Source: Bactericera cockerelli
Lineage: Eukaryota > Arthropoda > Insecta > Hemiptera > Triozidae
Reading direction: 5' to 3'
NCBI GenBank assembly: GCA_024516035.1
Contig: CM044964.1
Span: forward strand, 1,634,784-1,698,783
DNA: 64,000 bases
Positions 55,142 through 62,990 of the stretch are shown here, one piece after another (positions within the stretch are counted from its first letter, which is position 1; every line of letters begins with the position of its first letter). The notes below the pieces were generated by a model. That model was not told the origin of the DNA, did not search any database, and saw nothing but the letters and a program-made list of their open reading frames with translations. The position numbers and the translations under genes were made by a program.

Positions 55142-56357
55142 AGAGTATATGTGTGTGCATAAAAATCTAGAATCATAGATAGGATGACTATGTTTTATAC
55201 ATTTCTATAAATGTCGAATAAACAATAAATTATAAATTCTAAAAAATAAATACTAGAAGGTGCTCAGTAAAGTTATTTAATATGTTTCATTAATGATTTT
55301 TTTTTCTCTTCTTTTCAGTCTGCCCACAAGACATTCAGGATCAAGATGAAGCTTGCAAAGAAGCTGAAACAGAACAGACCCATCCCCCAGTGGATCCGAA
55401 TGAGGACCGGCAACACTATCAGGTAAGTTAAGAATTATGAATAATAAGCATGAAATTCAGCAGCTCAATTGTTTTGCAGACTGGTACTCTATTTTTGAAA
55501 TCTATTAAAATTTCTTTTTTCTCTGTGGAACTAAAGGTTCTAGTAAGTACAAATAAATTTTGACAGTCATTTGTTTTAGTGTGGTGTCTTTCAGTGTTGT
55601 ATTATTATGAACTGTTCAATTCCCATAGTAAAAATCATAGATGAAAATTAGAGAAGAATCAGAAAAACAATATGGCAAATATTTTGAAGCAGAATGCCCT
55701 TGTAGTGAGACTATTGAAGATCAAATTCACATCTTCCCTCAAAGACAGAGGAAAATGTAGATACCTAAGCAATTTCCAAGTTTCCCATGAACCAGAATAT
55801 TATAGACAATTCCTTCCTTGTAAGAATCAAATTACTTGTCATGGAAAATCATAAAGTCAGAAGAGAATTGTTATGCTTATCTCACATTTTTTGCCTAATA
55901 TTGTAACCTGGAGGTCAGTGGTTCAAGTTCTACATTAGTAGAAAAAAAATTGCAGCATGAGATTGAATAGTAATGACATCAAAAAAGTTATTAACTCAAA
56001 TATGATAAATTATTATTATTTACAGATGTACCATGTTATTGTATTGGTACTCATACTTTTTTTTCTGTTGCTGTTACGATTTTGTTCATCACAGAAGTGA
56101 TTTACACAAATGTGATAACTTATTATTTTTCTAGATGTAGGTACCTTAAATTAATCATTGTATTGAAATTTTTACCAATTCATTTTTGTTTCTGTTAGCA
56201 GGGATTCTTTTCTTTCCATATTTAATTTTTTTCTTTGTGATTACCAAGTTTTTGTTAGTAGTTATTTTTTTTAATTTCAATATCTAATTAATTTCCTTTG
56301 TGTTTCAGATACAACGCCAAGAGGCGTCACTGGAGGAGGACAAAGCTCAAGCTGTAA
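45482..56357 (+). CDS. RpL39: 60S ribosomal protein L39 (three exons)
   Basis: Exons 45482-45484 (only the ATG), 55319-55422 and 56309-56357 give 51 aa, the exact family length. The protein reads [20 protein letters not shown], then [19 protein letters not shown] and [12 protein letters not shown]39 is a small basic protein lining the exit tunnel of the large subunit. Introns are phase 0 and phase 2, with clean GTAAGT donors. The ATG-only first exon is common for this gene. The 9.8 kb first intron is filled by a DNA transposon and a LINE. A candidate poly(A) signal AATAAA is at 56624. Confidence 0.95.
45862..47619. mobile_element. TA-flanked DNA transposon, non-autonomous, 1.76 kb
   Basis: The termini GGGTCAAGGGGGGTAATTAC and (complement) GGGTCAAGGGGGGTATTTAC form a 24-bp inverted repeat with one mismatch. 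A TA lies at each outer border (45860-45861, 47620-47621). Subterminal inverted words with GGGGGTAAATGCGAAC recur near 46050-46095 and 47215-47260. No transposase ORF is visible. TA duplication suggests the Tc1/mariner/pogo superfamily. A minus-strand S3 SINE (46316-46656) is nested inside. Confidence 0.8.
46316..46656 (-). repeat. SINE S3, nested in the TA-flanked transposon
   Basis: Plus-strand CGTACCAGCTACCCACATTA, then GGACTACGGGCAGTAGTCAC and CGCCACGGAGGCTGG. It is close to the copy at 29556-29886, including the flank word GAGAGGATTATATGGACG. Confidence 0.75.
47635..47850 (+). repeat. Diverged 5S-derived SINE
   Basis: GGGTGACCATTCAATTTCAA, then GTGATGCTGGCTATTCCTGG and GGGGCTGGGTGAG follow the order of the 5S SINE. 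The head is degraded. Confidence 0.45.
47850..48345. other. RpL39 intron 1, no gene seen; short direct repeat at its end
   Basis: A 24-bp word (GTGCAGGGGTTTTCTAGTTG plus ATGA) occurs twice, at about 48280 and 48320, just before the probable LINE start. It may be a target-site remnant or a chance slippage duplication. Confidence 0.4.
49264..51771 (+). CDS. LINE ORF1: coiled coil, SGNH hydrolase, Q/N/H-rich tail (835 aa)
   Basis: The ATG has a good context (ATCATGG). Residues ~40-190 and 285-320 are charged, heptad-like coiled coil. Residues ~345-500 form an SGNH/GDSL hydrolase: GDS at 354-356, GTND at 410-413 and DGVH with Asp487/His490. All catalytic residues (Ser356, Asp487, His490) are present. 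ORF1 proteins with such an esterase are known in the CR1/L2 group. Residues ~505-790 are a Gln/Asn/His/Tyr-rich, low-complexity tail. It is followed by C795-x2-C798-x2-C801. The ORF is intact over 2.5 kb, implying recent activity. It overlaps ORF2 by 118 nt in the -1 frame. Confidence 0.85.
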   Translation: METRSKKYTTQPWNNKNSNFQDQDDDIIKTKNEIFNIAEDNKLEELKPLCIKLFELIDKKIEDMESQNHSEELGEEIKNLSQDRNSLELKIKNYQERIDDIINDSEQQITKLKEELQQNEKKLQEYKKSYQLEQIKTEEIQDLKETIEKNKHTNEISLKQNELLKGHIKTLEEEIKVQTDEINGLRLANKGMQKIIDNQEYNKSNNSKNNNVTEILIEKTPQTESKEKTTDSINTIKNLHQTILEPDIQIIETSRSSNDSSRTEDNTLGNALGQLYTDIINQSSNNDYNHATQLKITELEEEIKTNTKRITNIENTLRNLQTGNSQQTTNKENNTENKETTETKTKDKTIHLIGDSHMRYLKERLDEEKELKNCMIKEIFRPGYTYNKTTQELIKPEVIGKNDILVISCGTNDLFRTEIESIKNNINKIAQINCNIIIILPPPQPYNPRNENIIRFNTALKHHIQTYKHITTIDPHKFVQYWHMARDGVHLARKGKNYLCAKIMEAIRDLNNSNSNNKKQTSPGIKYNKNEEMRQTAKHRENNKQQHYNHQYETYNPQKYYKQPHKENYNDHYHQKYPQNRYQQKKLENNNPYGKHTNKQTSEYKRTNENTLQQNTNHTRHYQQDQQQYQHNQKQKYKTQHLTQKINSQQPNHQLNDHQTYKKQQNQQQPHQEQQHYNQEQQHYFPAVLTQPQQQTPRQQEHLIKKQALQTYQNQQLQKNWQQQHQIQMNQQEIQRPHHHNAQPTTLQYDNKQQQQPQINTLRNPNEHLNKPDHFQEQQQNNWTTVYNTSTEISCNTCTSCGSNIINQPYQQQLYSQEIPNFPNNIPINKNFLNI
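51654..54644 (+). CDS. LINE ORF2: endonuclease and reverse transcriptase (996 aa, frame lost at the end)
   Basis: An APE-type endonuclease begins near residue 143 ([37 protein letters not shown]). The reverse transcriptase includes [22 protein letters not shown] (Asp754), [10 protein letters not shown] and FADD (843-846, the catalytic YXDD-type box), then [12 protein letters not shown]. There is no RNase H. The ATG at 51654 lies inside ORF1. No start codon follows the ORF1 stop closely in frame, so translation by -1 frameshift or internal start is implied. The frame ends early at 54644 because of an indel near 54600; the missing C-terminus continues in the next frame. Confidence 0.88.
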   Translation: MHFMWLKHYKSTISTATIQPRNTKFPKQHSYQQKFSKHLTCTKCAKLKLDKTNNHNPTKKQLDNNPEYETLTWHKNISLIEDEENIEKLYNLQYGEEFCQEVWNSTNEACNFAYALNKYLENKNPPKTSQHQKETIKTKENNIVRIFHQNIQSLSKEGKIPQLELLADQKKFDFICLTEHWQTKENIAKLAIQNYTLIDSYCREPKKSTKNIAYGGAAIYCRNEFKNQVSTILINKEILHPKSFETVGIKYSNGKNKINIFCIYKNPTSSIKVFLKSLNSLLEKHLNQNQKNIICGDINIDFINTDEKYNQLNDVLECYNLQNKLTYPTRGSAGLDYIITSKNETKITAQITDEQISDHFGQYIDIDTVKNNKLQKNNKKYIRIQKEENHIKMTELLLKHDWKHTLTQIDEEQTDIATKNFIHNILEYYNIAYPLKQITIKNKKKNIEWITDKIIQEGRELREIHQSIKYNNNIQLKEIYKDLKKNHTKNITLLKREHIQNKLKNSKNKNKSMWESFNSLTGKEKEELDIIIKDNNKIINEPKIIAELFAEHFIKSTTEKIKQNTLHKQQYQQQRLEERQQQRQEERQQQHQPTKIQQQPETILYNTNEMEIEKIIRNLNDSKGLENYDIPTCILKRNSNILSTPLSKLINKSFKEGTYPALINYSTINPKHKKEDPKNIINYRPIYKTSNLAKIYQKAYTNRLLKHLNDNNLLTPHQHGFRTNHSTASACLELVEHVIDCMDKGLTVMTLYFDLTAAFDVVDKDILLDKLNKLGIQNNDNNWIKSFLERRTVQVKVNNQTSTTRHIQHGISQGSNLGPNLFLVNINDIPDILDTDNEKIVIFADDINITITSKTTEELKIKAEEVVNKFIQWCHTNQMIPNILKSNYIIYNMKKTNNTTNLNLKINNEEIKPAEEIRYLGIQIDNKLSWTTQNENICKKLAQLCFIIGQLRSNMDQKSLLTYYYAYGESSIRYAITIWATNTQTPTNTKTTKKNY
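51753..51788 (+). promoter_or_regulatory. Candidate -1 frameshift signal between ORF1 and ORF2
   Basis: A AAT TTT (51753-51759) fits the X XXY YYZ slippery pattern in the ORF1 frame, 9 bases before its TGA (51769). A -1 slip enters the ORF2 frame. A 6-bp hairpin TGCACA-AAA-TGTGCA follows at 51774-51788. The spacer (14 nt) is longer than usual and the hairpin is weak. Confidence 0.4.
54610..55008 (+). pseudogene. LINE ORF2 C-terminal part in shifted frame (132 aa)
   Basis: Read one base later than ORF2, this continues as [16 protein letters not shown] and contains [15 protein letters not shown] with HRTSYFEKT, a pattern typical of the C-terminal domain of LINE ORF2. It ends at TAA 55006-55008. 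A single-base insertion (or two-base deletion) around 54595-54615 separates it from ORF2. Confidence 0.8.
55087..55138 (+). repeat. (GT)n microsatellite in the LINE 3' UTR
   Basis: About 25 uninterrupted GT units lie between ORF2 and the 3' end of the element. Confidence 0.95.
55319..55422 (+). CDS. RpL39: RpL39 exon 2
   Basis: Acceptor CTTTTCAG and donor GTAAGT. Encodes [20 protein letters not shown] through MRTGNTI, leaving two bases. Confidence 0.95.
55903..56010 (+). repeat. SINE S1, 5'-truncated
   Basis: TGTAACCTGGAGGTCAGTGG, then TTCAAGTTC and the AGTTATTAACTCAAATATG tail. Lies in RpL39 intron 2. Confidence 0.5.
56309..56357 (+). CDS. RpL39: RpL39 exon 3
   Basis: Acceptor GTGTTTCAG. 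Encodes the end [16 protein letters not shown] and TAA. Confidence 0.95.
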
Positions 56358-56623
56358 GCTGTCTGTCTTCTTCCTCGACCATCCTGTACTATAATATTGC
56401 CTATATTGGTTCTTGGTTTCTACGGACAAAGCAAGACATTTCAAAAATTTATCAAATGTCTACACCTGAAGCGGTAGTTGTATTGAATCACCCTGTGAAA
56501 ACTCTAATAAAGAATTTGACAAGTTGCTGTATTTTTGTTTAAATTTAAAACTGTTTTTTTCTTTTTGTCTTTATTATCATAGGTATCTATGAAAATTATA
56601 GCAATGTGTTTCTTAGACAAGGA

Positions 56624-56629
56624 AATAAA
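56624..56629 (+). terminator. RpL39: Candidate poly(A) signal of RpL39
   Basis: AATAAA ~267 nt after the stop codon. It is the nearest canonical hexamer; a shorter 3' UTR with a variant signal is possible. Confidence 0.4.
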
Positions 56630-56639
56630 AACATTGAAT

Positions 56640-57500
56640 GAAGAACATGGCTCATTATTTTAAATGGAAGAAGAGTAATATTTTATTCATGCTGCCCACC
56701 ATATGGCGGGTTACTAAAAATCACAGCATAACAATCAGTTTAAAAAAACTTTTCTTTTTACTTACATATTTACATACAAATCTGTGTCCATTCTGTCTTC
56801 ATTTATTACTTGATGGGTTGGTGTATATTGGTATGCCATAATACTTATACAGTAGTCATGGTACTAATCTCAAGAAAAAAATCATGCAAGGAATGGTCTG
56901 ATGGTTTTACAGTAATGACTGTGTGCTTAAACAAGGTTCAATTTAAACAAGGTTTAGTCCAATGCTTGAATATTATTACTAAACATTTTCAATCAACTTT
57001 TTTTTTATGTGTATTAGAAAGTTTGACCAAGGTTGTTGATAATGCCTAGTGCCCCTAGGGCATTCTCCACCAAAATATTCCTATCTTGAAAGTACAATGA
57101 TGGTAGAATAATAATAGCACCAAAACAACTGAAATTAGATGGTGTTTATATTAGACATTCTAATGTGAATATTTTGAAACTCTTTTATAAATGTCTAGGG
57201 ATTCAATATTTGAATCCTAGACATATAAAAGTGTTCAAAATACTATTACTTAGCCAGATACAGCTTCATCTTAAGTTAATTATATTTTCCAACCATTAGC
57301 ATTCGAGACTTTTGGACCATGGAGCTTGAAGACAAGGCAGTTTTTCAGCAGTGATGGCGACATTTTAGCCCGAGTGACAGGAGACATGAGAGCGGATATT
57401 TTTCTCACACGAAGATTGTCTCTGGCAATCCAGAGAGGTAACGCAGCAAGTGTTCTCTCTGGATTGCCAAAGTCAAAAACTTCGTGTGACATCACTGAGC
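56640..57500. other. Region downstream of RpL39, no gene seen
   Basis: AT-rich DNA. A local inverted word (TAGGGATTCAATATTTGAATCCTAG) lies at 57197-57221. The phrase CTCTGGATTGCCAAAG and its inverse flank 57420-57475, a short palindromic repeat. Confidence 0.35.
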
Positions 57501-57807
57501 GCGCGATTAGCTCAGTGGTTAAGCACTCGCTTGCCATGCGGAAGGTCCCGGGTTCGATCCCCTGTGCCGACAAAAATTTGTATTCTTAATTTGGTTACAA
57601 TTGTTTGCAAGGGATACCTTCCGGTGCGCTCGTGTTGACCCAGCACCTAATTCGGAAGTATTGTGTCACTTCATGCCCATCAGAGGGGAGGCATACTACG
57701 GGATGGGTAGGCTACAACACAGACCACAAGCGTCTACAGTAGCTCCTGTTTCATGGCTACGAAATAAAAACGGCTGTGAAACACTCATCTTTAAAAAAAA
57801 AAAAAAA
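57501..57807 (+). repeat. tRNA-Gly-derived SINE (S2), full length
   Basis: Same structure as 15957-16263: A box GATTAGCTCAGTGGTTAAG, loop TTGCCAT (GCC), B box GGGTTCGATCCCC, body CCAGCACCTAATTCGGAAG, poly-A tail of 17. Confidence 0.8.
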
Positions 57808-58074
57808 AATAGATTGTGAATAAAATATAATATTATAATAGTTATGTACTTATGTAGTATAGTTACAATGAAATTCTATGAATATCTACTAATAGGGGTT
57901 GTGAGATGTTTGTGGTTGTGCGTGTTCACAGCATTGTTAATCCGTGATAAGAGATCTCTACCACCGTGACCTTGGTGATTTCTTATCTACAATTTACCAC
58001 TTGATCAGGAGGCAGACTTTCGTTGTTTTCTCAAGGACTACCTACATATACTCGTATGTAGAAGTTGAGCAGTC

Positions 58075-58315
58075 GCCTTGACCGTGCGGTAGCATGCACT
58101 CCATGTGACCTGAGTTCGAGTCCCGGCGGGGTATGAAATTTTTTCGGCTCTGTCCTTTGGATGTCGGGGTCTGCCCTAATCGCGTGAAAATAATTGGGGT
58201 CGTTGTAGAATGGGAAAACGACCAGTGGCGACATTACGAGATTGATTTGGAATGTTATGGTTGGTTGGAGATATGATGCATTTAGTTTTTCTAATGTCGA
58301 TGCTACCCACTTACT
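58075..58315 (+). repeat. SINE S7
   Basis: GTAGCATGCACTCCATGTGA, then GAGTTCGAGTCCCGGCGGGG and ACGAGATTGATTTGGAATG, collinear with 24917-25180. Confidence 0.65.
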
Positions 58316-58446
58316 CTTTATTTATTTTTTTGTAGAAGTTGGAACCAACAAAAAAAGAGGGAAAAATAGATAAATATATACTATTAATATTCAAATGTCC
58401 TAACTAAACTAAAGTCATTGCCTTTCATGAAACATTACTGTGTGAA

Positions 58447-58585
58447 AGGGCCAAATTATGAAACAGGATTAAAGTTAGGATAAGCCAGACAAGCCCTCAA
58501 GTCAGAGTTTCAACCAATCACAGCGCACTATAGCCCGAGTTGAGGGACGGTTTGGCTTATCAGTTTTAGAAATCAGCCCTTGAAC
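58447..58585. mobile_element. Palindromic MITE M2
   Basis: GAAACAGGATTAAAGTTAGG at left; AACCAATCACAGCGCACTAT in the middle; the right arm GACGGTTTGGCTTATC pairs with GATAAGCCAGACAAGCC. More diverged than the copy at 41788. Confidence 0.5.
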
Positions 58586-58589
58586 GTAA

Positions 58590-59105
58590 TAAAGCTGTAA
58601 AACACTAGGTTTATGTACCCCAGTTTAGGAACCTCTCTTCTGGAACTAGTGTTCACATAAAAAAACACTGCTGTGTAACTATTAAACTTAAGAAAGCGAT
58701 TGTAGTGCCCTTGACACAAAAACGCTTTTCTCGTCCCTCATGTAACTTCCCCTCCTCTTATTTCTTTACCTTCCTGTTCGTTACCGTAGCTAAGGTAAGA
58801 AAATTTAAAAAAGGTACCCTCTCCTCTGCATTTATTTTGTTTGACGAATAGTCTGGACAAATTGATATGGATGACCTGGCAGAAAAAAAATAAACGGTAG
58901 AAATGAAAAAGAATGTAAAATAAATTTATCTTGAAGATATAATTATACAAACTTTTCCACATTATTATTAATATTATAGAAAATTCTTTTAAGACATACC
59001 TAAGTACAGACAAGTAATGATAAAAATTACAAAAATAAGAACAACAATATAAACAAGAAAAAAAAAGAAGTTAAATTAAATACCTATTATGCTAGGTAAA
59101 TACGA
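58590..59105. other. Intergenic stretch, nothing recognised
   Basis: AT-rich; the ORF at 58738-59013 (minus) has no conserved pattern. Confidence 0.3.
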
Positions 59106-59111
59106 GTATAT

Positions 59112-59740
59112 ATCCCAGACAGCACGGCAGGTGACTTCCAGTCTGGATTTAAGGTGGAAATATCCAGGTGTATAAAGTCAACTGGACCTCCAACTGTCCC
59201 GACAGCTGGATTTTTCCATCATGGATTAAATCAGTTGACCAGCCACCTGGATATTTCCAACAAAAATCCATCTAGACTCAGTCACCTGGGCAGTCAGCTG
59301 GAAATATAACGAATCTCTCCAGCTAGGACATAACTAGAATTTAGTCAGTTGACCAGTCAGCTGGAAATGTTCCATATTTTTCCAGTTTACATAAAACGCG
59401 TCCTTTGTTGAAGACGCCATCTTTGATCTTTCGAAATTTCGGAAATCGTGATGTTGGTGATTGTAAACCCCTTAAACAAAAAGGTGTCTCTGATCTACTA
59501 ACTCCGATATAGTAGTCTCGGAGATTGATACGAGAGAGTAAAAACAGCGTGCTCGGAAACATCTTTCTCTGGGAGTGCTGCGGGAATGGATTGGAACTCT
59601 CCCGGAGAATGTTTAACCAACTTACTCGGAACCTATCCCGGATCTATGCCCGAGCTAACTCGGGACAAGATCCGAGCTAACTCGTCCCGAGTACATGTTC
59701 TCCGAACCGTCTCGGAACGAGATCCAATACCCTGTGGCAA
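59112..59740. repeat. Palindrome-rich block with CAGCTGG and CTCGGA words
   Basis: Starts CCCAGACAGCACGGCAGGTG. Repeated words CAGTCAGCTGGAAAT and GTTGACCAG (59160-59370) are followed by a GC-rich stretch with CCGAGCTAACTCGGGAC (59575-59725). This layout is typical of subterminal repeats of a DNA transposon. A similar GC-rich block is at 62640-62970. Confidence 0.5.
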
Positions 59741-60680
59741 CACCGGAAATTGAAAGTAAAATTTGCAAAACATTTTCAAAATCGAGTGAATTCCGAAATT
59801 TGAATAGATTAATTAGTTTTCCTGAGATAATTAGTAAAACTCAAATACATAAAAGGTAAAGATATTTTATACAGTATTTTGAGAAACTACCGTCAATATG
59901 TGTAATCTCATTCCTAAGATAAAGTAACTTCATAAGTAATTTCACATCAGTGACTTCTGCTCATCCAAATAAGTGATTTAATAAAACGTGTTTTAAGTAA
60001 TTTAAGTAATGGTCAATATGTCTGCAAACATAATATCTTTTTAAACTGGACCTAGCATTTAAAATAATTATGATCTATGGAGGAAATCCACATGATATTT
60101 TCCACCTGTTTACATGTATTGTGCATCCAATCCAACATAGCTTCAACCTGAAGATACCTATTCAAGCTGCCTCCCTCCTCAAACATATTGAACCTGACAT
60201 GGGATAATTGAAAGTGACTACAAATTGATGATTTAACACAAAATAATTATATCTAACAATTTCTGATAAAAGTCCAACAAGTTGATTCTTCTAAAGTTCC
60301 TACATCATAGTTTTAGGGTATAACTAAAAAGAAATTTTTCTCTACTTTAAAAAGTTTACTGTTCTAAAGTGTACCAATTTCCATGCATTAATCATAAGTG
60401 AGTTTTACACTCCAATTAGTGGGGTAAGCAATATCTAAACAATATCTTACATTTTACATTGTTTTATAGTCAAACCAGGATATGTATGTGGAAATGCTGG
60501 AGATTAACCTGTTCCAGATATTCCACTTAATCAGAATCACACTCTTGACAGGTGTCTGACTGGGGGATTTTAAACAGGGAAAAGACCAGTGTTTTGCTAG
60601 ACAACTATGAACAGAGAACTGACTAGCTAAAGGCTTTTTAATAGGTTCACATTATTGAAGATTTGACTATACTGTTCCAT
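59740..60680. other. Intergenic stretch, nothing recognised
   Basis: AT-rich. At 60540-60620 there is a diverged copy of the repeat seen at the left edge (GACTGGGGGATTTTAAACAG, then GAACAGAGAACTGACTAGC). Confidence 0.35.
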
Positions 60681-60689
60681 AATCAATAG

Positions 60690-61440
60690 ATCCTGTGTTC
60701 AATTCACAGTTTTTTTTTCTTTCAAACAGCAATTCTGTTCCCTTTAAAAATGAGGCATTTCTAGCCCTTATCAGGCTAAGTGAGGTTAATGTGGGTAGCT
60801 GGGACTATTCCCAGTAAATTCAGTATACAACCCCCATTTTTATTTTAAATAAATCTGTTCTCCGAAGATGTGAGGCTGGTATATCTAGCCCTACTCAGGC
60901 TGAGTGAGGTGAATGTGGGTATCTGGTACTGTTCCCATTAAATTCAGAATGAAATTCCCATCCTCACTATCTCAAATCAGGACAGGGGTTTTTCATGAAC
61001 CAGCTATAACATAAAAAAAAAAAATATTGTAAGTTTAGAAGAAGTATTAAATGTTGCAAATTTAGACATTTTTTTTACTTGTAAGAAGTACATTTTTTAC
61101 TATAATGTGTTCATTAATTTTAATTTTTAAAACAGTAGCTTGCATTATTCAGGATTTGACTACTCCCCGTAATCTAAAGATTTTGGTTCATTTTTGTTGT
61201 TGTGAAACAGATAATTCTCCTTCTTTAGAAAATATGAGGCTGACATGTGTATACACAGCCTTTATCAGGCTGGGTGAGGTTAATGTGGCTACCTGGTACT
61301 ATTCCCAGTAAATTCAGAATAAAATGGCCCAACCCAGGCTCAGTGAGCTTAATGTGGGTAACAGGTTTGTGAGTTTCCTGCAAATGAGGGTAAAACCTTG
61401 GTCATGATATGACTATGCAATTGAGGTTAAACCCACTTTA
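60690..61440 (+). repeat. Degenerate SINE S3-like body copies
   Basis: Three body-only copies with GAGGTTAATGTGGGTAGCTG, GAGGTGAATGTGGGTATCTG and GAGGTTAATGTGGCTACCTG, each after a CAGGCT(G/A)(A/G)GTGAGGT word. Heads are degraded. A fourth at 61330-61420 has the variant GGGTAACAGGTTTGTGAG. Confidence 0.55.
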
Positions 61441-61551
61441 ATCAAACAAAAAAAAATCTGGAAGACTGTTCTTTTTTTATGAATGCCATATTATAGTCAA
61501 AATTCTCTCTGGGTTCTATTTCCTAATTTCATCTTTAATAATCTCAACTTC

Positions 61552-62594
61552 TGTTCTGGTATTCTTTGTCTTCAGGCAGCCTGCTGCTGGGCAGGAAGAT
61601 GGCATTTCAGCACATCTCTCTCTTAATTACCTATATGTATAATAGATTTAGATTAATTAAGTCCACTTGGCTTAATTTATCTGCTGATTCTATGTATTAT
61701 ATTCTGTTTGTTTCATGTTTTTGTTTGTTACATATTTTTGCTTTTAATTCTTTTACCATGAAAATGGAAAAATATAAAACTGAAAAACACAAATTGTCTT
61801 CTTATTTATTAATGTTAGCATTTCATCAACAGCTTTTCATCATTGTAGAACCAAATTGCCTTGAAATAGTATATTTTTCATCAAATCCAAATTAATTTTA
61901 AAAATTTCCTGTGAAATCACAATTTTCAAATTTTTCCGGGCAATGGCGGTGGTATGAAATTCAATATGGAGCCCCTTAATTATTAATTAGGTATTCAATT
62001 TCCAAAACCTTGTAAAAATAAGCTTAATAAAATGCTCAGGGGGAGGAAATAGTAAGCTTATAAAAGTGTTTCTAAAATGTTAAGCCTTGTCAAAATAAGC
62101 TTTATAAAATGTTTGAATCTTGTCAAAATAAGTGTTTTTAAAATCTTTTTAAACACTTTCTGTGCCGTCTGGGTAGTCTGCTGTGACTAAAGATAGAGAT
62201 ACTTTTAAGATGTGAACTTATGTGATACTTTTATTTTCATGTCAATTTTTTTTCTAATGTTTCTAAATTGATTGCATAAATATATTGATACCTTAGATTC
62301 CTTGGGTCAAATAAGCATGGATTATCTCTATCAACTAGGGGTCAGAAATGGACCCTAACTGAGTTAGAACTGACTTAAACTCGAAAAATTAATATTAAAA
62401 ATTGAATTCGTATCCAATGTCCTATACATATGTCCTAACTAAAGGGCGGGGTTATTGGTTATTGCCTATGGCAATCTCTTTATTCCAATTGTTTCTAGTC
62501 TCTTATTGGGATTTTTCATTCTTTAAGGTTTATTCTTCTTTTTTTTTTGTTTGTTCTTAATTATTTTATTTTAAATTTCACAATAAAAAATATG
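61552..62594 (+). repeat. ~1.04 kb direct repeat, copy 1
   Basis: Begins TGTTCTGGTATTCTTTGTCT and ends CACAATAAAAAATATG. Contains an acceptor-like CTTCAG followed by an open frame (LLLGRKMAFQHISLL and onward, ending VYFSSNPN) that stays open in both copies, and an M1 end (CCTAACTAAAGGGCGGGG) near 62429. I do not recognise a protein family; the AT-rich frame may be non-coding. Confidence 0.8.
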
Positions 62595-62990
62595 TTCTAT
62601 TATAAAAATGTGTCGTATTATTTTTAGGTGGTTTTACAGCTAAAATTCCCAGGGTATTTAAAACGGTCTGTGGTCTAGAAGAGACAGTCCCCGAGAATGT
62701 TCTCGGAGACGGTTCCGAGAAGGCTCGGAGACAGTCCCCGAGAATGTTCTCGGAGACGGTTCCGAGAAGGCTCGGAGACGGTCCCCGAGAATGATCTCGG
62801 AGACAGTTCCCGAGACCGATCTTGGAGCAATCTCGAGCACCAGCAATCGACGCTACGGTGCGGACGTAGACTGTCCCGTAGCAGTCTCCGAACGGTCTCC
62901 TAGGTGTCTCCGATATCATTTTTTGGGATCCGAGACAGGACGATACAATCTCGTTCCTAGATCTCGGAGATGGTTCCGAGACTGTTTTTT
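62595..62990. repeat. GC-rich palindromic tandem repeat between the direct repeats
   Basis: A 58-bp unit (GAGACAGTCCCCGAGAATG, then TTCTCGGAGACGGTTCCGAG) is repeated two and a half times, then degrades. CTCGGAGAC / GTCTCCGAG words make it strongly self-complementary. The ORFs on both strands are by-products of the repeat. Confidence 0.75.

Larger units (their letters stand above)
48350..55245 (+). mobile_element. Non-LTR retrotransposon (CR1/L2-like group), nearly full length
   Basis: An A-rich, T-poor plus strand begins near 48350-48400 and ends near 55245 after a (GT)n tract and an AATAAA-containing tail. Two long ORFs, an esterase-bearing ORF1 and an EN-RT ORF2 without RNase H, place it near the CR1/L2/Kiri type. 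The exact clade and both ends are uncertain; no clear target duplication was found. It lies in sense orientation in RpL39 intron 1. Confidence 0.8.

Noticed and set aside
61566..61895. 109-codon ORF as a gene (also in the second copy at 63004-63333)
   Set aside because: It stays open in both copies, but they are near-identical duplicates, so this is not independent evidence; AT-rich composition, no recognised family.
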